Assembly: GCA_947627905.1 (NCBI GenBank)
Contig: CANQXX010000013.1
Span: 1-47,172 of the forward strand
Length of the DNA: 47,172 nt
Source of the DNA: an uncultured Clostridia bacterium
Lineage (GTDB): Bacteria > Bacillota > Clostridia > Oscillospirales > Ruminococcaceae
Reading direction: 5' to 3'
In this document: piece by piece, positions 25,064 through 34,237 of the stretch
Position numbering within the stretch: the stretch's first letter is position 1
Layout of the letters: the number at the start of each line of letters is the position of its first letter
Position numbers and translations under genes: made by a program
The notes under the pieces: generated by a model
Told to the model about the DNA's origin: nothing
Database searches by the model: none
The model's input: only the letters and a program-made list of their open reading frames with translations

Positions 25064-25098
25064 ATGATTATCCTTCCAAAGCAAAAATTTCTTCTTAA

Positions 25099-25127
25099 AT
25101 TATAACAGTTCGGGCGGCTTTTGTCAA
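25099..25127 (-). promoter_or_regulatory. Promoter of the HAD-mnmA unit
   Basis: Minus strand: TTGACA (25127-25122), 17-base spacer, TATAAT (25104-25099). Confidence 0.88.
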
Positions 25128-25193
25128 CCGCGCAGAGAATGACCGGCACATAAAAAAGGCATATTACGGTCGGTCCTGAAACGTTCAAACTAA

Positions 25194-25222
25194 AAGCTCC
25201 CCCGGCATGACCGAGGGAGCTT
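25194..25222 (-). terminator. Terminator after ppdK
   Basis: Stem of about 12 bp between 25194-25205 and 25211-25222 (AAGCTCCC core), read on the minus strand with a TTAGTTT tail. Confidence 0.7.
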
Positions 25223-25253
25223 GTTTCGTTTATGGGTTTATGCCGCGCATAGA

Positions 25254-27890
25254 TCAAGCGTTGTCCTTGATAGCAGCCTGTGCAGCAGCAAGACGTGCGA
25301 TAGGAACACGGAAAGGTGAGCAGGATACATAATCCAGACCAATTCTGTGGCAGAACTCAACAGATGTGGGATCGCCGCCGTGCTCACCGCAGATACCGCA
25401 GTGGAGCTTCGGATTAACAGGCTTTCCGAGCTTGATAGCCATTTCCATCAGCTTGCCGACGCCGGTCTGATCCAGCTTAGCAAACGGATCGTTCTCAAAG
25501 ATCTTAGCGTCATAATATGCGCCGAGGAACTTGCCTGCGTCGTCTCTGGAGAAGCCGAATGTCATCTGTGTAAGGTCATTCGTACCGAAGCAGAAGAAGT
25601 CAGCTTCCTTAGCAATATCGTCTGCTGTAAGAGCAGCACGAGGAATTTCGATCATTGTACCAACTTCATACTTGAGGTCGGAGCCTGCTGCCTTGATAAC
25701 TTCGTCAGCAGTTTCAACAACTACGTTCTTAACGTATTTAAGCTCCTTGACTTCGCCTACCAGCGGAATCATGATCTCAGGCTCTACCTTCCAGTCGGGG
25801 TGATTCTTCTTAACGTTGATAGCAGCCTTGATAACAGCCTTTGTCTGCATCTTTGCGATCTCAGGATATGTTACTGCAAGACGGCAGCCTCTGTGACCCA
25901 TCATCGGGTTGAACTCGTGGAGAGAATCAATGATAGCCTTGATAGTCTCAACGGACTTGCCCTGAGCCTTTGCAAGAGCCTCTATATCTGCTTCCTCTGT
26001 AGGAACAAATTCGTGAAGAGGAGGATCGAGGAAACGAATTGTAACAGGGTTGCCCTCAAGAGCTTCATAAAGAGCCTCAAAGTCAGCCTGCTGCATAGGT
26101 TCGATCTTAGCAAGAGCAGCTTCTCTTTCTTCAACTGTATCGGAGCAGATCATTTCACGGAATGCTGCAATTCTCTCAGGATCGAAGAACATGTGCTCTG
26201 TACGGCAGAGACCGATGCCCTCTGCGCCCAGCTCACGAGCCTTCTTGGCGTCTCTCGGTGTGTCGGCGTTGGTTCTTACCTTGAGCTTCCTGTACTTGTC
26301 AGCCCAAGCCATGATCCTGCCGAACTCGCCTGCGATAGTAGCGTCAACAGTCGGGATCTGACCGTCATAGATATTACCTGTAGAACCGTCTATGGAGATC
26401 CAGTCGCCCTCATGGTAGGTCTTGCCTGCCAGTTCAAACTTCTTGTTTTCTTCGTCCATTGTGATAGCGGAGCAGCCGGAAACGCAGCAAGTACCCATTC
26501 CGCGGGCAACAACAGCAGCGTGAGAGGTCATACCGCCGCGGACTGTCAGGATACCCTGAGAAGCCTTCATACCGGTGATATCTTCAGGAGATGTTTCCAG
26601 ACGAACGAGAACGACTTTCTTGCCCTGTGCTTTCCAAGCCTCTGCATCGTCAGCAGTAAATACGATCTGACCGCAGGCAGCTCCCGGAGATGCGCCCAAG
26701 CCCTTTCCGACAGGTGTAGCAGCCTTAAGAGCCTTTGCGTCGAACTGCGGGTGGAGCAGTGTATCGAGGTTTCTGGGGTCGATCATAGCAACGGCTTCCT
26801 GCTCTGTTCTCATGCCCTCGTCAACAAGGTCGCAAGCGATCTTGAGAGCAGCCTGAGCAGTTCTCTTGCCGTTACGGGTCTGGAGCATATAGAGGTGACC
26901 GTGTTCAACGGTAAATTCCATATCCTGCATATCTCTGTAGTGATTTTCGAGCTTAGCGCATACCTGCTTGAAGTCCTCGAAAGCCTGAGGGAACTTGGTA
27001 GCCATTTCGTCGATCTTCATAGGAGTACGAACGCCGGCAACAACGTCCTCGCCCTGTGCGTTTGTGAGGAACTCGCCCATCAGCTTCTTTTCGCCTGTAG
27101 CAGGGTCACGGGTGAATGCAACGCCTGTTCCGCAGTCATCGCCCATGTTGCCGAATGCCATGGACTGAACGTTAACGGCAGTACCCCAAGAATAAGGGAT
27201 ATCATTGTCGCGGCGGTAAACGTTTGCACGGGGGTTGTCCCATGAACGGAAAACAGCCTTTACTGCGCCCATGAGCTGTTCCTTAGGATCGGAGGGGAAA
27301 TCGGAACCGATCTTGGACTTGTATTCAGCCTTGAACTGATTTGCAAGCTCTTTCAGATCGTCAGCCGTAAGCTCAACGTCCTGAGTAACGCCCTTCTTGG
27401 CTTTCATTTCATCAATGAGCTGCTCGAAATATTTCTTGCCGACTTCCATAACAACGTCGGAATACATCTGGATAAATCTTCTGTAGCAGTCCCATGCCCA
27501 ACGGGGGTTATTGGATTTTTCAGCGATAACGTTGACAACGTCCTCGTTAAGACCAAGGTTGAGGATGGTGTCCATCATACCGGGCATAGAAGCTCTTGCG
27601 CCGGAACGAACTGATACCAACAGCGGATTTTCCTTATCACCGAATTTCTTGCCTGTGATCTGTTCCATCTTTCCGATGTACTCGTTGATCTCAGCGAATA
27701 TCTCGTCATTGATCTTTCTTCCGTCCTCATAGTACTGTGTGCACGCCTCAGTGGTGATAGTAAAGCCCTGGGGAACTCTTTCCGCGCCGAAGATTTTTGT
27801 CATTTCAGCGAGGTTAGCGCCCTTACCGCCGAGGAGTTCTCTCATATCGGCATTACCTTCCGAAAAGAGATAGCAATATTTTTTTGCCAT
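25254..27890 (-). CDS. ppdK: Pyruvate, phosphate dikinase
   Basis: PPDK interconverts ATP + phosphate + pyruvate and AMP + diphosphate + PEP; in anaerobes it commonly serves PPi-linked glycolysis or gluconeogenesis. It has 878 residues. An N-terminal ATP-grasp domain opens with GGKGANLAEMTKIFG. The swivelling phosphohistidine domain has GGMTSHAAVVARGMG near residue 450, and the C-terminal TIM barrel has the catalytic cysteine in LHCGICGEHGGDP near 830. The ATG at 27890 has GGAGGT at 8 bases; a 20-residue upstream extension lacks a site. Codons are strongly biased to GCT/GCA, CTC and AAC and avoid TTA, CTA and TCA, which suggests high expression and creates a long antisense open frame that I regard as an artefact. 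Confidence 0.98.
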   Translation of the reverse strand: MAKKYCYLFSEGNADMRELLGGKGANLAEMTKIFGAERVPQGFTITTEACTQYYEDGRKINDEIFAEINEYIGKMEQITGKKFGDKENPLLVSVRSGARASMPGMMDTILNLGLNEDVVNVIAEKSNNPRWAWDCYRRFIQMYSDVVMEVGKKYFEQLIDEMKAKKGVTQDVELTADDLKELANQFKAEYKSKIGSDFPSDPKEQLMGAVKAVFRSWDNPRANVYRRDNDIPYSWGTAVNVQSMAFGNMGDDCGTGVAFTRDPATGEKKLMGEFLTNAQGEDVVAGVRTPMKIDEMATKFPQAFEDFKQVCAKLENHYRDMQDMEFTVEHGHLYMLQTRNGKRTAQAALKIACDLVDEGMRTEQEAVAMIDPRNLDTLLHPQFDAKALKAATPVGKGLGASPGAACGQIVFTADDAEAWKAQGKKVVLVRLETSPEDITGMKASQGILTVRGGMTSHAAVVARGMGTCCVSGCSAITMDEENKKFELAGKTYHEGDWISIDGSTGNIYDGQIPTVDATIAGEFGRIMAWADKYRKLKVRTNADTPRDAKKARELGAEGIGLCRTEHMFFDPERIAAFREMICSDTVEEREAALAKIEPMQQADFEALYEALEGNPVTIRFLDPPLHEFVPTEEADIEALAKAQGKSVETIKAIIDSLHEFNPMMGHRGCRLAVTYPEIAKMQTKAVIKAAINVKKNHPDWKVEPEIMIPLVGEVKELKYVKNVVVETADEVIKAAGSDLKYEVGTMIEIPRAALTADDIAKEADFFCFGTNDLTQMTFGFSRDDAGKFLGAYYDAKIFENDPFAKLDQTGVGKLMEMAIKLGKPVNPKLHCGICGEHGGDPTSVEFCHRIGLDYVSCSPFRVPIARLAAAQAAIKDNA

Positions 27891-27964
27891 TGGTATTACC
27901 TCCAAATTTAAATTTTGTTCTCCGCAGCGCCGAAGGCTAAAACGGCGCATACGGTCATAAACAT

Positions 27965-27973
27965 ATTATAGCA
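27965..27973 (-). promoter_or_regulatory. Extended -10 element of ppdK
   Basis: Minus strand TGC-TATAAT (27973-27965). The -35 region 17 bases upstream (TGGAAA) is weak, as is common with extended -10 promoters. Confidence 0.5.
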
Positions 27974-28077
27974 GATTTTCTTTCTATTTTCCATACTGAT
28001 TAGCAGGAAATTTAAGGACTGTTTTTTGTGTATTTTGCACAATTAATACTCAGACCAAAGAAAACGCTGAAATTTGC

Positions 28078-28106
28078 TTGAAAAACTTTTCAGAATATGG
28101 CATAAT
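28078..28106 (+). promoter_or_regulatory. Promoter of glmU-prs
   Basis: TTGAAA (28078-28083), 17-base spacer, CATAAT (28101-28106). Confidence 0.65.
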
Positions 28107-28176
28107 AAGTATGTATTGAAATATCTTTAAGCACAAATTTTATATACAAAATTTAATATTTTGGGAGATATATACT

Positions 28177-29574
28177 ATGAGTAATTCTTATTCCTGCGCC
28201 GTTATTCTGGCGGGAGGACAAGGAAAACGCATGAGATCGGAGCTTCCCAAGCCCATGTTTGAGGTCCTTGGCGAGCCTATGCTGGAATGGGTAGTGAGCG
28301 CCTGCGAAAAAGCGGATATTTCTGATCTTTGCATAGTCAAAGGCTATAACGCGCAGGTCATTGAGGACTACATAGGCGACCGCTATACAACAGTTCTCCA
28401 ACCCCAGAGAATGGGCACCGGTCATGCGGTCATGATGGCGATAGACTGGCTGAAAGAAGAGCCGCGCATTGACGGCAATGTACTTATCCTTTGCGGAGAC
28501 GCACCATTCATAGACAGCGGAACGATCACCGCTTCTCTTGAGCAGCATATTCGTCAGGGCAATGCGGTGACTATCATAACAGCTGAGGTTGACGATCCTA
28601 CCGGATACGGACGTATCCTGCGCGGAGAAAACGGAGTTACGGGAATAGTCGAGGACAAGGACGCTACCGCCGAACAGAAAGCCGTCCGCGAAATAAACAG
28701 CGGCGCATACTGGTTCAGGACAAAAGATCTTATCGAAGCGTTGGGAGAGATAAAGCCCAACAATTCCCAAGGAGAATATTATCTTACCGATTCGGTATAC
28801 ATTCTTATAAGCAAGGGAAAACGTGCCGACGCCTATATTTCGCCCGATAAAAAAGTAGTTCTCGGCGCAAATGACCGCAAGGCTCTGCTTATGCTGAACG
28901 ATACCGCCAGACACGCGATGATAGACAGACTTCTTGACGAGGGCGTAGAGTTCCTCTGCACCGACGGAGTTTCAATAGGCAGGAACGTAAAAATAGGCGC
29001 AGGGACGAAAATTCTTCAGGGTACTATACTTAAAGGCAGTACCGTTATCGGAAACGACTGCGTTATCGGACCCAACTGCATAATAGAAAACTGCACCATT
29101 GGTAACAGCGTAGTTCTGAACAGCGTTCAGGCTCACGATTCCACAATAGATGACTGCGCAAAAATAGGACCGTTCGTTCAGATCAGACCGGACTGCCATA
29201 TCAAGGCAGGCGTAAAGATCGGCGATTTTGTAGAAGTGAAAAATTCCACTATAGGCGAAAGGACTTCAATTTCACATCTTACCTATGTGGGCGACAGCGA
29301 TGTAGGTGAAAACGTAAATTTCGGCTGCGGCGTTGCAACGGCAAATTACGACGGCGAGCACAAGTACCGTACCGTTATCGGCGACAACGCATTCATCGGC
29401 TGCAATACCAATCTTGTTGCGCCGGTAAAGATAGGCGCTATGGCTTATACCGCCGCCGGAACTACGGTCACAAAGGACGTTCCCGACAAAACACTTGCTA
29501 TCGAACGCGGAGAGCTCCGCTTCAAGGAAGGCTTTGCCGAAAGACGGCTCAAAAACCGTCTTAACAGGAAATGA
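28177..29574 (+). CDS. glmU: Bifunctional GlmU (GlcN-1-P acetyltransferase / GlcNAc-1-P uridyltransferase)
   Basis: Makes UDP-GlcNAc, the precursor of peptidoglycan and wall polymers. It has 465 residues. The N-terminal pyrophosphorylase domain (1 to about 230) has the nucleotide-binding LAGGQGKRMRSELPKPM, then QPQRMGTGHAV and GDAPFI. The C-terminal left-handed beta-helix (about 250-450) is built of hexapeptide repeats and ends with GVATANYDGEHKYRT and AAGTTVTKDVP, the acetyltransferase and acetyl-CoA regions. GGGAGA precedes the ATG. prs follows after 106 bases with no terminator; a glmU-prs order is a known arrangement in Firmicutes. Confidence 0.97.
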   Translation: MSNSYSCAVILAGGQGKRMRSELPKPMFEVLGEPMLEWVVSACEKADISDLCIVKGYNAQVIEDYIGDRYTTVLQPQRMGTGHAVMMAIDWLKEEPRIDGNVLILCGDAPFIDSGTITASLEQHIRQGNAVTIITAEVDDPTGYGRILRGENGVTGIVEDKDATAEQKAVREINSGAYWFRTKDLIEALGEIKPNNSQGEYYLTDSVYILISKGKRADAYISPDKKVVLGANDRKALLMLNDTARHAMIDRLLDEGVEFLCTDGVSIGRNVKIGAGTKILQGTILKGSTVIGNDCVIGPNCIIENCTIGNSVVLNSVQAHDSTIDDCAKIGPFVQIRPDCHIKAGVKIGDFVEVKNSTIGERTSISHLTYVGDSDVGENVNFGCGVATANYDGEHKYRTVIGDNAFIGCNTNLVAPVKIGAMAYTAAGTTVTKDVPDKTLAIERGELRFKEGFAERRLKNRLNRK

Positions 29575-29680
29575 CCTCCGTCAATAATGTTAAAGTCAGG
29601 TAATAATTAAGAATTTTAATACGTTTATATTCCGTAATAAAATTCGCGACCATAAAATTTAGTAAAGGGGACTTTTAAAA

Positions 29681-30643
29681 ATGAATCTGCACGGCAAGGA
29701 TATCAAAATTTTCACAGGAAACTCAAACCCCGCAGTGGCTGCCGAGATCGCAAAGCAGCTCGGACTGCCTCTTGGACAGTCGGAAGTGGTAACATTCTCC
29801 GACGGTGAAGTAAGCGTTTCCATTCAGGAAAGCGTAAGAGGCTCTGACGTATTTGTAGTACAGTCCACAAGTTCTCCGGTAAACGATCATATGATGGAGC
29901 TCCTCATAATGATCGACGCATTCAAAAGAGCGTCTGCCGGACGTATCACAGCGGTCATTCCTTATATGGGTTATGCCCGTCAGGACAGAAAAGCAAAGGC
30001 AAGGGATCCGATCTCTGCAAAGCTGGTAGCAGACCTTATTTCGGTAGCCGGAGCAGACAGAGTCCTTTCAATGGATCTGCACTGTCCCCAGATACAGGGC
30101 TTTTTCAACATACCTGTTGACCACCTGCTCGGAGTACCTATCCTTGCCCCTTATTTCATAGAAAAATTCGGGGATAACAAAGACGACGTAATGGTAGTTT
30201 CCCCTGACCTCGGCTCTGTAACAAGAGCGAGAAATTTTGCCCAGAGACTGGGCGTTCCCTTTGCAATAGTCGACAAGCGCCGCCAGAAAGCGAACGTCTG
30301 CGAAGTAATGAACATCATAGGTGATGTACGCGGCAAGAGCGTTGTTCTTGTTGACGACATGATCGACACCGCAGGAACGCTCTGCAACGCGGCAAAGGCG
30401 ATAATGGACATCGGCGGCGCAAAGGAAGTTTATGCCTGTGCAACGCACGGCGTACTTTCCGGACCTGCTGTCGAGAGGATCAAGGACAGCGTGATAAAGG
30501 AACTTATCCTGCTTGACACCATCGCGCTTCCGGAGGAAAAGAAGATAGACAAGATAACGGTACTGCCGGTAGCACCGGTATTTGCGCAGGCAATACAGAG
30601 GATTTACGCTGACAAGCCTGTTTCCACCATATTCAATACATAA
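29681..30643 (+). CDS. prs: Ribose-phosphate pyrophosphokinase (PRPP synthetase)
   Basis: Transfers pyrophosphate from ATP to ribose-5-phosphate, supplying PRPP for nucleotide, His, Trp and NAD synthesis. The 320-residue length is typical of class I enzymes. Visible motifs are the ATP region YARQDRKAKARDPISAKLVA, the metal and R5P-related DLHCPQIQGFF, and the PRPP loop VLVDDMIDTAGT. AAAGGGG precedes the ATG by 12 bases. A strong terminator follows at 30666-30696. Confidence 0.98.
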   Translation: MNLHGKDIKIFTGNSNPAVAAEIAKQLGLPLGQSEVVTFSDGEVSVSIQESVRGSDVFVVQSTSSPVNDHMMELLIMIDAFKRASAGRITAVIPYMGYARQDRKAKARDPISAKLVADLISVAGADRVLSMDLHCPQIQGFFNIPVDHLLGVPILAPYFIEKFGDNKDDVMVVSPDLGSVTRARNFAQRLGVPFAIVDKRRQKANVCEVMNIIGDVRGKSVVLVDDMIDTAGTLCNAAKAIMDIGGAKEVYACATHGVLSGPAVERIKDSVIKELILLDTIALPEEKKIDKITVLPVAPVFAQAIQRIYADKPVSTIFNT

Positions 30644-30665
30644 ATTTATGTAAGGGAAAAAGTAT

Positions 30666-30696
30666 GCCCTCTCCGTTATCCGGAGAGGGCTGTTTT
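30666..30696 (+). terminator. Terminator after prs
   Basis: GCCCTCTCCG (30666-30675), TTATC loop, CGGAGAGGGC (30681-30690), then TGTTTT. Confidence 0.85.
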
Positions 30697-30720
30697 AGTG
30701 TCAGATATTTGATAATAATT

Positions 30721-30845
30721 GTTGAAAGTTGAGATATTAAAGGCTTAACACCAAACACACCCGCCCCCTTGAGGGGGCTGCACGTTCAAACGGCTTACTA
30801 TTTAAACTTAATTCGGGGGTGACATTGCCCGCGGGGGCTTCCCTA
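30721..30845 (-). repeat. Dispersed repeat, copy R2 (inverted relative to R1)
   Basis: Its reverse complement matches R1 and R3: GGGAAGCCCCCGCGGGC, ATGTCACCCCCG, AGTTTAAA, CCCCCTCAAGGGGGCGGG, TGTGTTTGG and TTAAGCCTTTAATATCTCAA. It fills much of the 30644-31007 gap. The remainder contains a 17-base palindrome, TGCAAGCT-C-AGCTTGCA (30927-30943), and no gene. Confidence 0.85.
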
Positions 30846-31007
30846 CAAATCATCATTTTTCAAACTATAATAATATAGTCCAAGCAAATAATATTTTCTG
30901 TGCCGTCTGATAAGAGAGTATATGCCTGCAAGCTCAGCTTGCAAATTATCATTTATCTTAATAAATCAAGAAAACAAAAGTTTATCCGGCACAGCCACAA
31001 AAAACCG

Positions 31008-31466
31008 CTAAGCCTTTCCCTCGGTCTTTTTCCCTCTCTTGTGATAACTGTTGAAATCAAATTTTATGTATTCGCATATAAATTCCGTCATCTCATCTGC
31101 GGCAAAAAGAATATCTTCCGCCATTTCCCGGTCGATCTCCTCCGGAATATCGGCAGGATACCGCGTTTCTATGTAAAAACGATTGAGAAGAGCGCACTTG
31201 GCTATCCATTTTGTAAACGCCTGATCGGTCATTGCCGCCTGTTTGCACAGCCATGTCAGATTGTGCCCGTCAAAAAGCTTTCTGTGCTTATAAAGCAGAA
31301 ACGCTTTCAGTCCCTTTTCTATCGCCTGCTGACAGTGAAAGACCGTCTGCCCGTAAAGCCGCTTATCGTCAATAAGCCTCTTTGCTGCAAGCATATCCTG
31401 ATAAGCATGATAAAGCCAGTCGTAATATCTCTTGCTGTCGCCGGAATGACTACTTGACCTGCTCAT
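31008..31466 (-). CDS. HEPN-domain protein, possible toxin of an MNT/HEPN pair
   Basis: A 152-residue all-helical HEPN protein. The core block is YDWLYHAYQDMLAAKRLI, then FHCQQAIEKGLKAFLL and GHNLTWL, ending RYPADIPEEIDREMAEDILFAADEM. R62-x5-H68 (RKLFDGH) fits the Rx4-6H catalytic motif of HEPN ribonucleases, so RNase activity is plausible. It overlaps the upstream small gene by 17 bases, and GAGGGG lies about 11 bases before its ATG. HEPN proteins next to a minimal nucleotidyltransferase often form toxin-antitoxin systems; others are non-toxic. The role here is an inference. Confidence 0.8.
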   Translation of the reverse strand: MSRSSSHSGDSKRYYDWLYHAYQDMLAAKRLIDDKRLYGQTVFHCQQAIEKGLKAFLLYKHRKLFDGHNLTWLCKQAAMTDQAFTKWIAKCALLNRFYIETRYPADIPEEIDREMAEDILFAADEMTEFICEYIKFDFNSYHKRGKKTEGKA

Positions 31467-31767
31467 ATATCAAATTCCCCTCACTGTCTATTCTGTACGC
31501 AAAGGTACAGTCATCGTCCAGACATTCGTTCCATTCACTTACGGTATAAACTATAACGTCGCACGGAACGGGACAATCCGTCTGCAAAAGTATCTCCGTT
31601 TCAAGATCGGTATGATGTTCATATTTGTCATCTACCACTATACACAGCTTGAAAGATGTCAGCTCTCCCTTGCTGTTGGTTTTCTGTGAAACAAGAAATA
31701 TCTGGAACGGTGAGCATATTTTTTTGATATCCTCCGCCATTTCCATGATAATATCGTCATATTTCAT
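31450..31767 (-). CDS. Degenerate MNT-like partner of the HEPN protein
   Basis: A 105-residue protein in the position of a minimal nucleotidyltransferase (MNT) antitoxin. The predicted fold is similar (FQIFLVSQKTNSKGELTSF, then KLCIVVDD, later CDVIVYTVSEW, the typical end of MNT proteins). The catalytic GSx(9-11)DxD is missing: VS stands for GS, and K and C stand where the two Asp should be. It therefore probably cannot transfer AMP and may act only by binding. AAAAGGAGC precedes the ATG. It lies 16 bases behind the GH95 gene. The family assignment rests on context and a weak pattern, so confidence is moderate. Confidence 0.6.
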   Translation of the reverse strand: MKYDDIIMEMAEDIKKICSPFQIFLVSQKTNSKGELTSFKLCIVVDDKYEHHTDLETEILLQTDCPVPCDVIVYTVSEWNECLDDDCTFAYRIDSEGNLIYEQVK

Positions 31768-31783
31768 ATAAAAACAGCTCCTT

Positions 31784-34084
31784 TTATGGAATTTCTACGC
31801 GGTATTCCTTGCCTTTTTCGGTGTTGAATATAGCAGCGCCGTCCTGTTCCAGAACGTAAACCGCCGCGCTGCCGCAGGATACGGACATACCTTTGCCAAC
31901 TATCCTGCATATGTTTCCGCATAATGACCGGATCATTACAGGTCCGACCTTGCCGCCGCTCCACGAAAACGACAGTTCAAATCCGCCGCGCGCCTTTATC
32001 CCCCGTACAGAACCGCTTTCCCATTCATCGGGAGCTGCCGGGAGAATATGTATCTCTCCGCTGTGGCTTTGCAGCAAAGCCTCTGCAATGCCCGCACCGC
32101 CGCCAAAATTTCCGTCTATCTGGAACGGAGGGTGCATATCAAGCATATTTATATTTGTTGAATGGGCAAGCAGCGCGGTAATATTGCTGCTGACCTGTTC
32201 TTTTTCGTGTAGCCTTGCCCACATATTTATTATCCACGCTCTTGACCAGCCGGTGTGACCTCCGCCGTGGGTAAGTCTGCGGATTATCGTTGCCTTTGCG
32301 GATTCCGCAAGTTCCGGCGTGTGCCGCTTGGTTATCTGATCCGCAGGATACAGGGCAAAAAGCTGTGAAATATGCCGGTGTCCCGGCTCGGCTTCATCGT
32401 AGTCCTCCGCCCACTCCATTATCTGACCGTATTTTCCTGTAGCCGGCTTGGGGAGCTTTTCTCTCAGCTCTTTTATTACGGCAATAAATTTATCGTCGTC
32501 CGGCAGCTTGGCGGAACGGTCAACTATTCCGGAACTGTTTATCACCGCCGTAAAAAGAGAATAAAGTATCTGGCTGTCCATTGACGGTCCCTGACAGATC
32601 GTCCCCTTTGCTCCGTCTGCGGTAATATATGTGTTTTCGGGAGAAACCGACGGGCTTGTGACCATTCTTCCCGTACCGTCGTCGATAAGGAAATCCACAA
32701 AAAATTCAGCCGCCTCACGGAGAGTATCGTATTTTTCCGTCAGGAACGTTTTGTCTCCGGTAAAAAGATAATGTTCGTAAATATGAGTGCAGAGCCATGC
32801 CATGCCCATTGGCCACTGTGTTCCGGGCAGCCATTTGTCCTGCGGAGCGGTATCTCCCCATATATCCGTATTATGGTGGCATACCGTGCCCCGGCAGCCG
32901 TACATCTCACGGGCGGTGACCCTGCCGTTTTCTCTCATGCGTTCGATATGGTCAAACAGCGGAGCATGACATTCCGGAAGATCTTGTATTTCGGCGCCCC
33001 AGTAGTTCATTTCGGTGTTTATGTTGACTGTGAATTTACAGCCCCATGCCGGCCACATATCCTTGTTCCATATGCCCTGAAGATTAAGCGGAAGAGTGCC
33101 CTCGCGGCTTCCGGCTATCATAAGGTATTTTGAATAATTGAAATACATTTCGGTCAGCTTATTATCTTTTTCGCCCTCGCGGATCTTTTTCAGGCGTTCA
33201 TCCGTAGGAAGCTCCGCATTTCCGCCGCTGTTATCGCAAAGCGAAAGCGTACAGCGCTCATATAGGGAACTGTAGTCGCTGATATGGCGTTTTTCAAGGC
33301 TTTCAGCTGTTTTCCTAAGAGCGGCTTTTGCCTGACTTACTGCAAGTTTTTCATGATCGCCTGTACGGAACGCGGTCTGACAGGCAAGAACTATCACCGC
33401 TTCATCGGCGTTTTCTACACTCAGCCGGTTTGCGTCGGCAAAAGCTCTGCCGCCTTTTGCGGCGCAGGACACCGCCGTTGAATACGGGATACCGTCCGAC
33501 ATGGTGAAAAGGATAGTATTTCCGTCATAGGCTTCGTTCCTGTCGTAATCGTCGTCTTTGCCGTCTATTACGGAGGTGAAGCTGATCTTTCCTTTTCCCG
33601 AAGCCGTGAAATGGATTACCATGACCTGATCCGGAAAAGAAACATATGCCGTTCTTTTATATAGTATACCGCCGGACTGCCATTCCGTAACGCACAGAGC
33701 CGTGCTCAGATCAAGGCTTCTCTTATATCCGGAAATATTTTCAGTGCCGCTCTGCCAGATATGCAGATCTCCCATCGGCTGATAGTGCCGCTGGTTCTCG
33801 TTTGTTCCCATAAAGGCGTCAAAACAGAGAGCTTCCGCTTCGGAGGTTTTTCCATTCCTTATAAGCTCACGCATTTTTTCAAGATTTCCGAACGCTTTAG
33901 GATTGTTTCTTCTGCGAAATCCGCCGGACCATATCGAATCCTCGTTGAGCTGGATAAGTTCGTCGCCGGGTTTTCCGAATATCATTCCGCCTATCCTGCC
34001 GTTGCCAACCGGGAGAGCTTCGTCCCAGTTATCGGCAGGGGAGCTATACCATAACACATCTGAAAGCTGATCCATATCGTTCAT
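31784..34084 (-). CDS. GH95 glycoside hydrolase, probable alpha-L-fucosidase
   Basis: A 766-residue enzyme of glycoside hydrolase family 95, which mainly includes alpha-1,2-L-fucosidases and some alpha-L-galactosidases. The N-terminal beta domain has LWYSSPADNWDEALPVGNGRIGG and QLNEDSIWSGG. The (alpha/alpha)6 barrel carries VNINTEMNYW near residue 350, SPSVSPEN near 478 and HPPFQIDGNFGGGAGIAEA near 650, which hold the Asn, Glu and Asp of the family's active site. There is no signal peptide, so it would act in the cytosol on imported oligosaccharides. AAAGG lies two bases from the first ATG but 11 from one at 34075, so the start may be three codons later. The MNT and HEPN genes follow at once. 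Confidence 0.9.
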   Translation of the reverse strand: MNDMDQLSDVLWYSSPADNWDEALPVGNGRIGGMIFGKPGDELIQLNEDSIWSGGFRRRNNPKAFGNLEKMRELIRNGKTSEAEALCFDAFMGTNENQRHYQPMGDLHIWQSGTENISGYKRSLDLSTALCVTEWQSGGILYKRTAYVSFPDQVMVIHFTASGKGKISFTSVIDGKDDDYDRNEAYDGNTILFTMSDGIPYSTAVSCAAKGGRAFADANRLSVENADEAVIVLACQTAFRTGDHEKLAVSQAKAALRKTAESLEKRHISDYSSLYERCTLSLCDNSGGNAELPTDERLKKIREGEKDNKLTEMYFNYSKYLMIAGSREGTLPLNLQGIWNKDMWPAWGCKFTVNINTEMNYWGAEIQDLPECHAPLFDHIERMRENGRVTAREMYGCRGTVCHHNTDIWGDTAPQDKWLPGTQWPMGMAWLCTHIYEHYLFTGDKTFLTEKYDTLREAAEFFVDFLIDDGTGRMVTSPSVSPENTYITADGAKGTICQGPSMDSQILYSLFTAVINSSGIVDRSAKLPDDDKFIAVIKELREKLPKPATGKYGQIMEWAEDYDEAEPGHRHISQLFALYPADQITKRHTPELAESAKATIIRRLTHGGGHTGWSRAWIINMWARLHEKEQVSSNITALLAHSTNINMLDMHPPFQIDGNFGGGAGIAEALLQSHSGEIHILPAAPDEWESGSVRGIKARGGFELSFSWSGGKVGPVMIRSLCGNICRIVGKGMSVSCGSAAVYVLEQDGAAIFNTEKGKEYRVEIP

Positions 34085-34187
34085 CGCCTTTCGGGATAAA
34101 TTTAACTCAATAAAAATGCAGTGTCTAATATGAGTATATCACATTGTATCCGCAAATGCAAGGAAAAAAGTCAAGCAAATATAATAA

Positions 34188-34212
34188 CTGCCATGCGTGC
34201 GGGGCATGGCAG
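34188..34212 (-). terminator. Terminator after thrS
   Basis: CTGCCATGC (34188-34196) / GCATGGCAG (34204-34212). On the minus strand it is followed by TTATTATATTTG. Confidence 0.65.
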
Positions 34213-34237
34213 CTGTTTTTGATATCAGAAATACATT

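Noticed and set aside
25347-27245. A 632-codon open frame antisense to ppdK
   Set aside because: It follows from strong codon bias in ppdK (no TTA, CTA or TCA codons in the matching phase). No ribosome binding site or family pattern; ppdK itself is certain.
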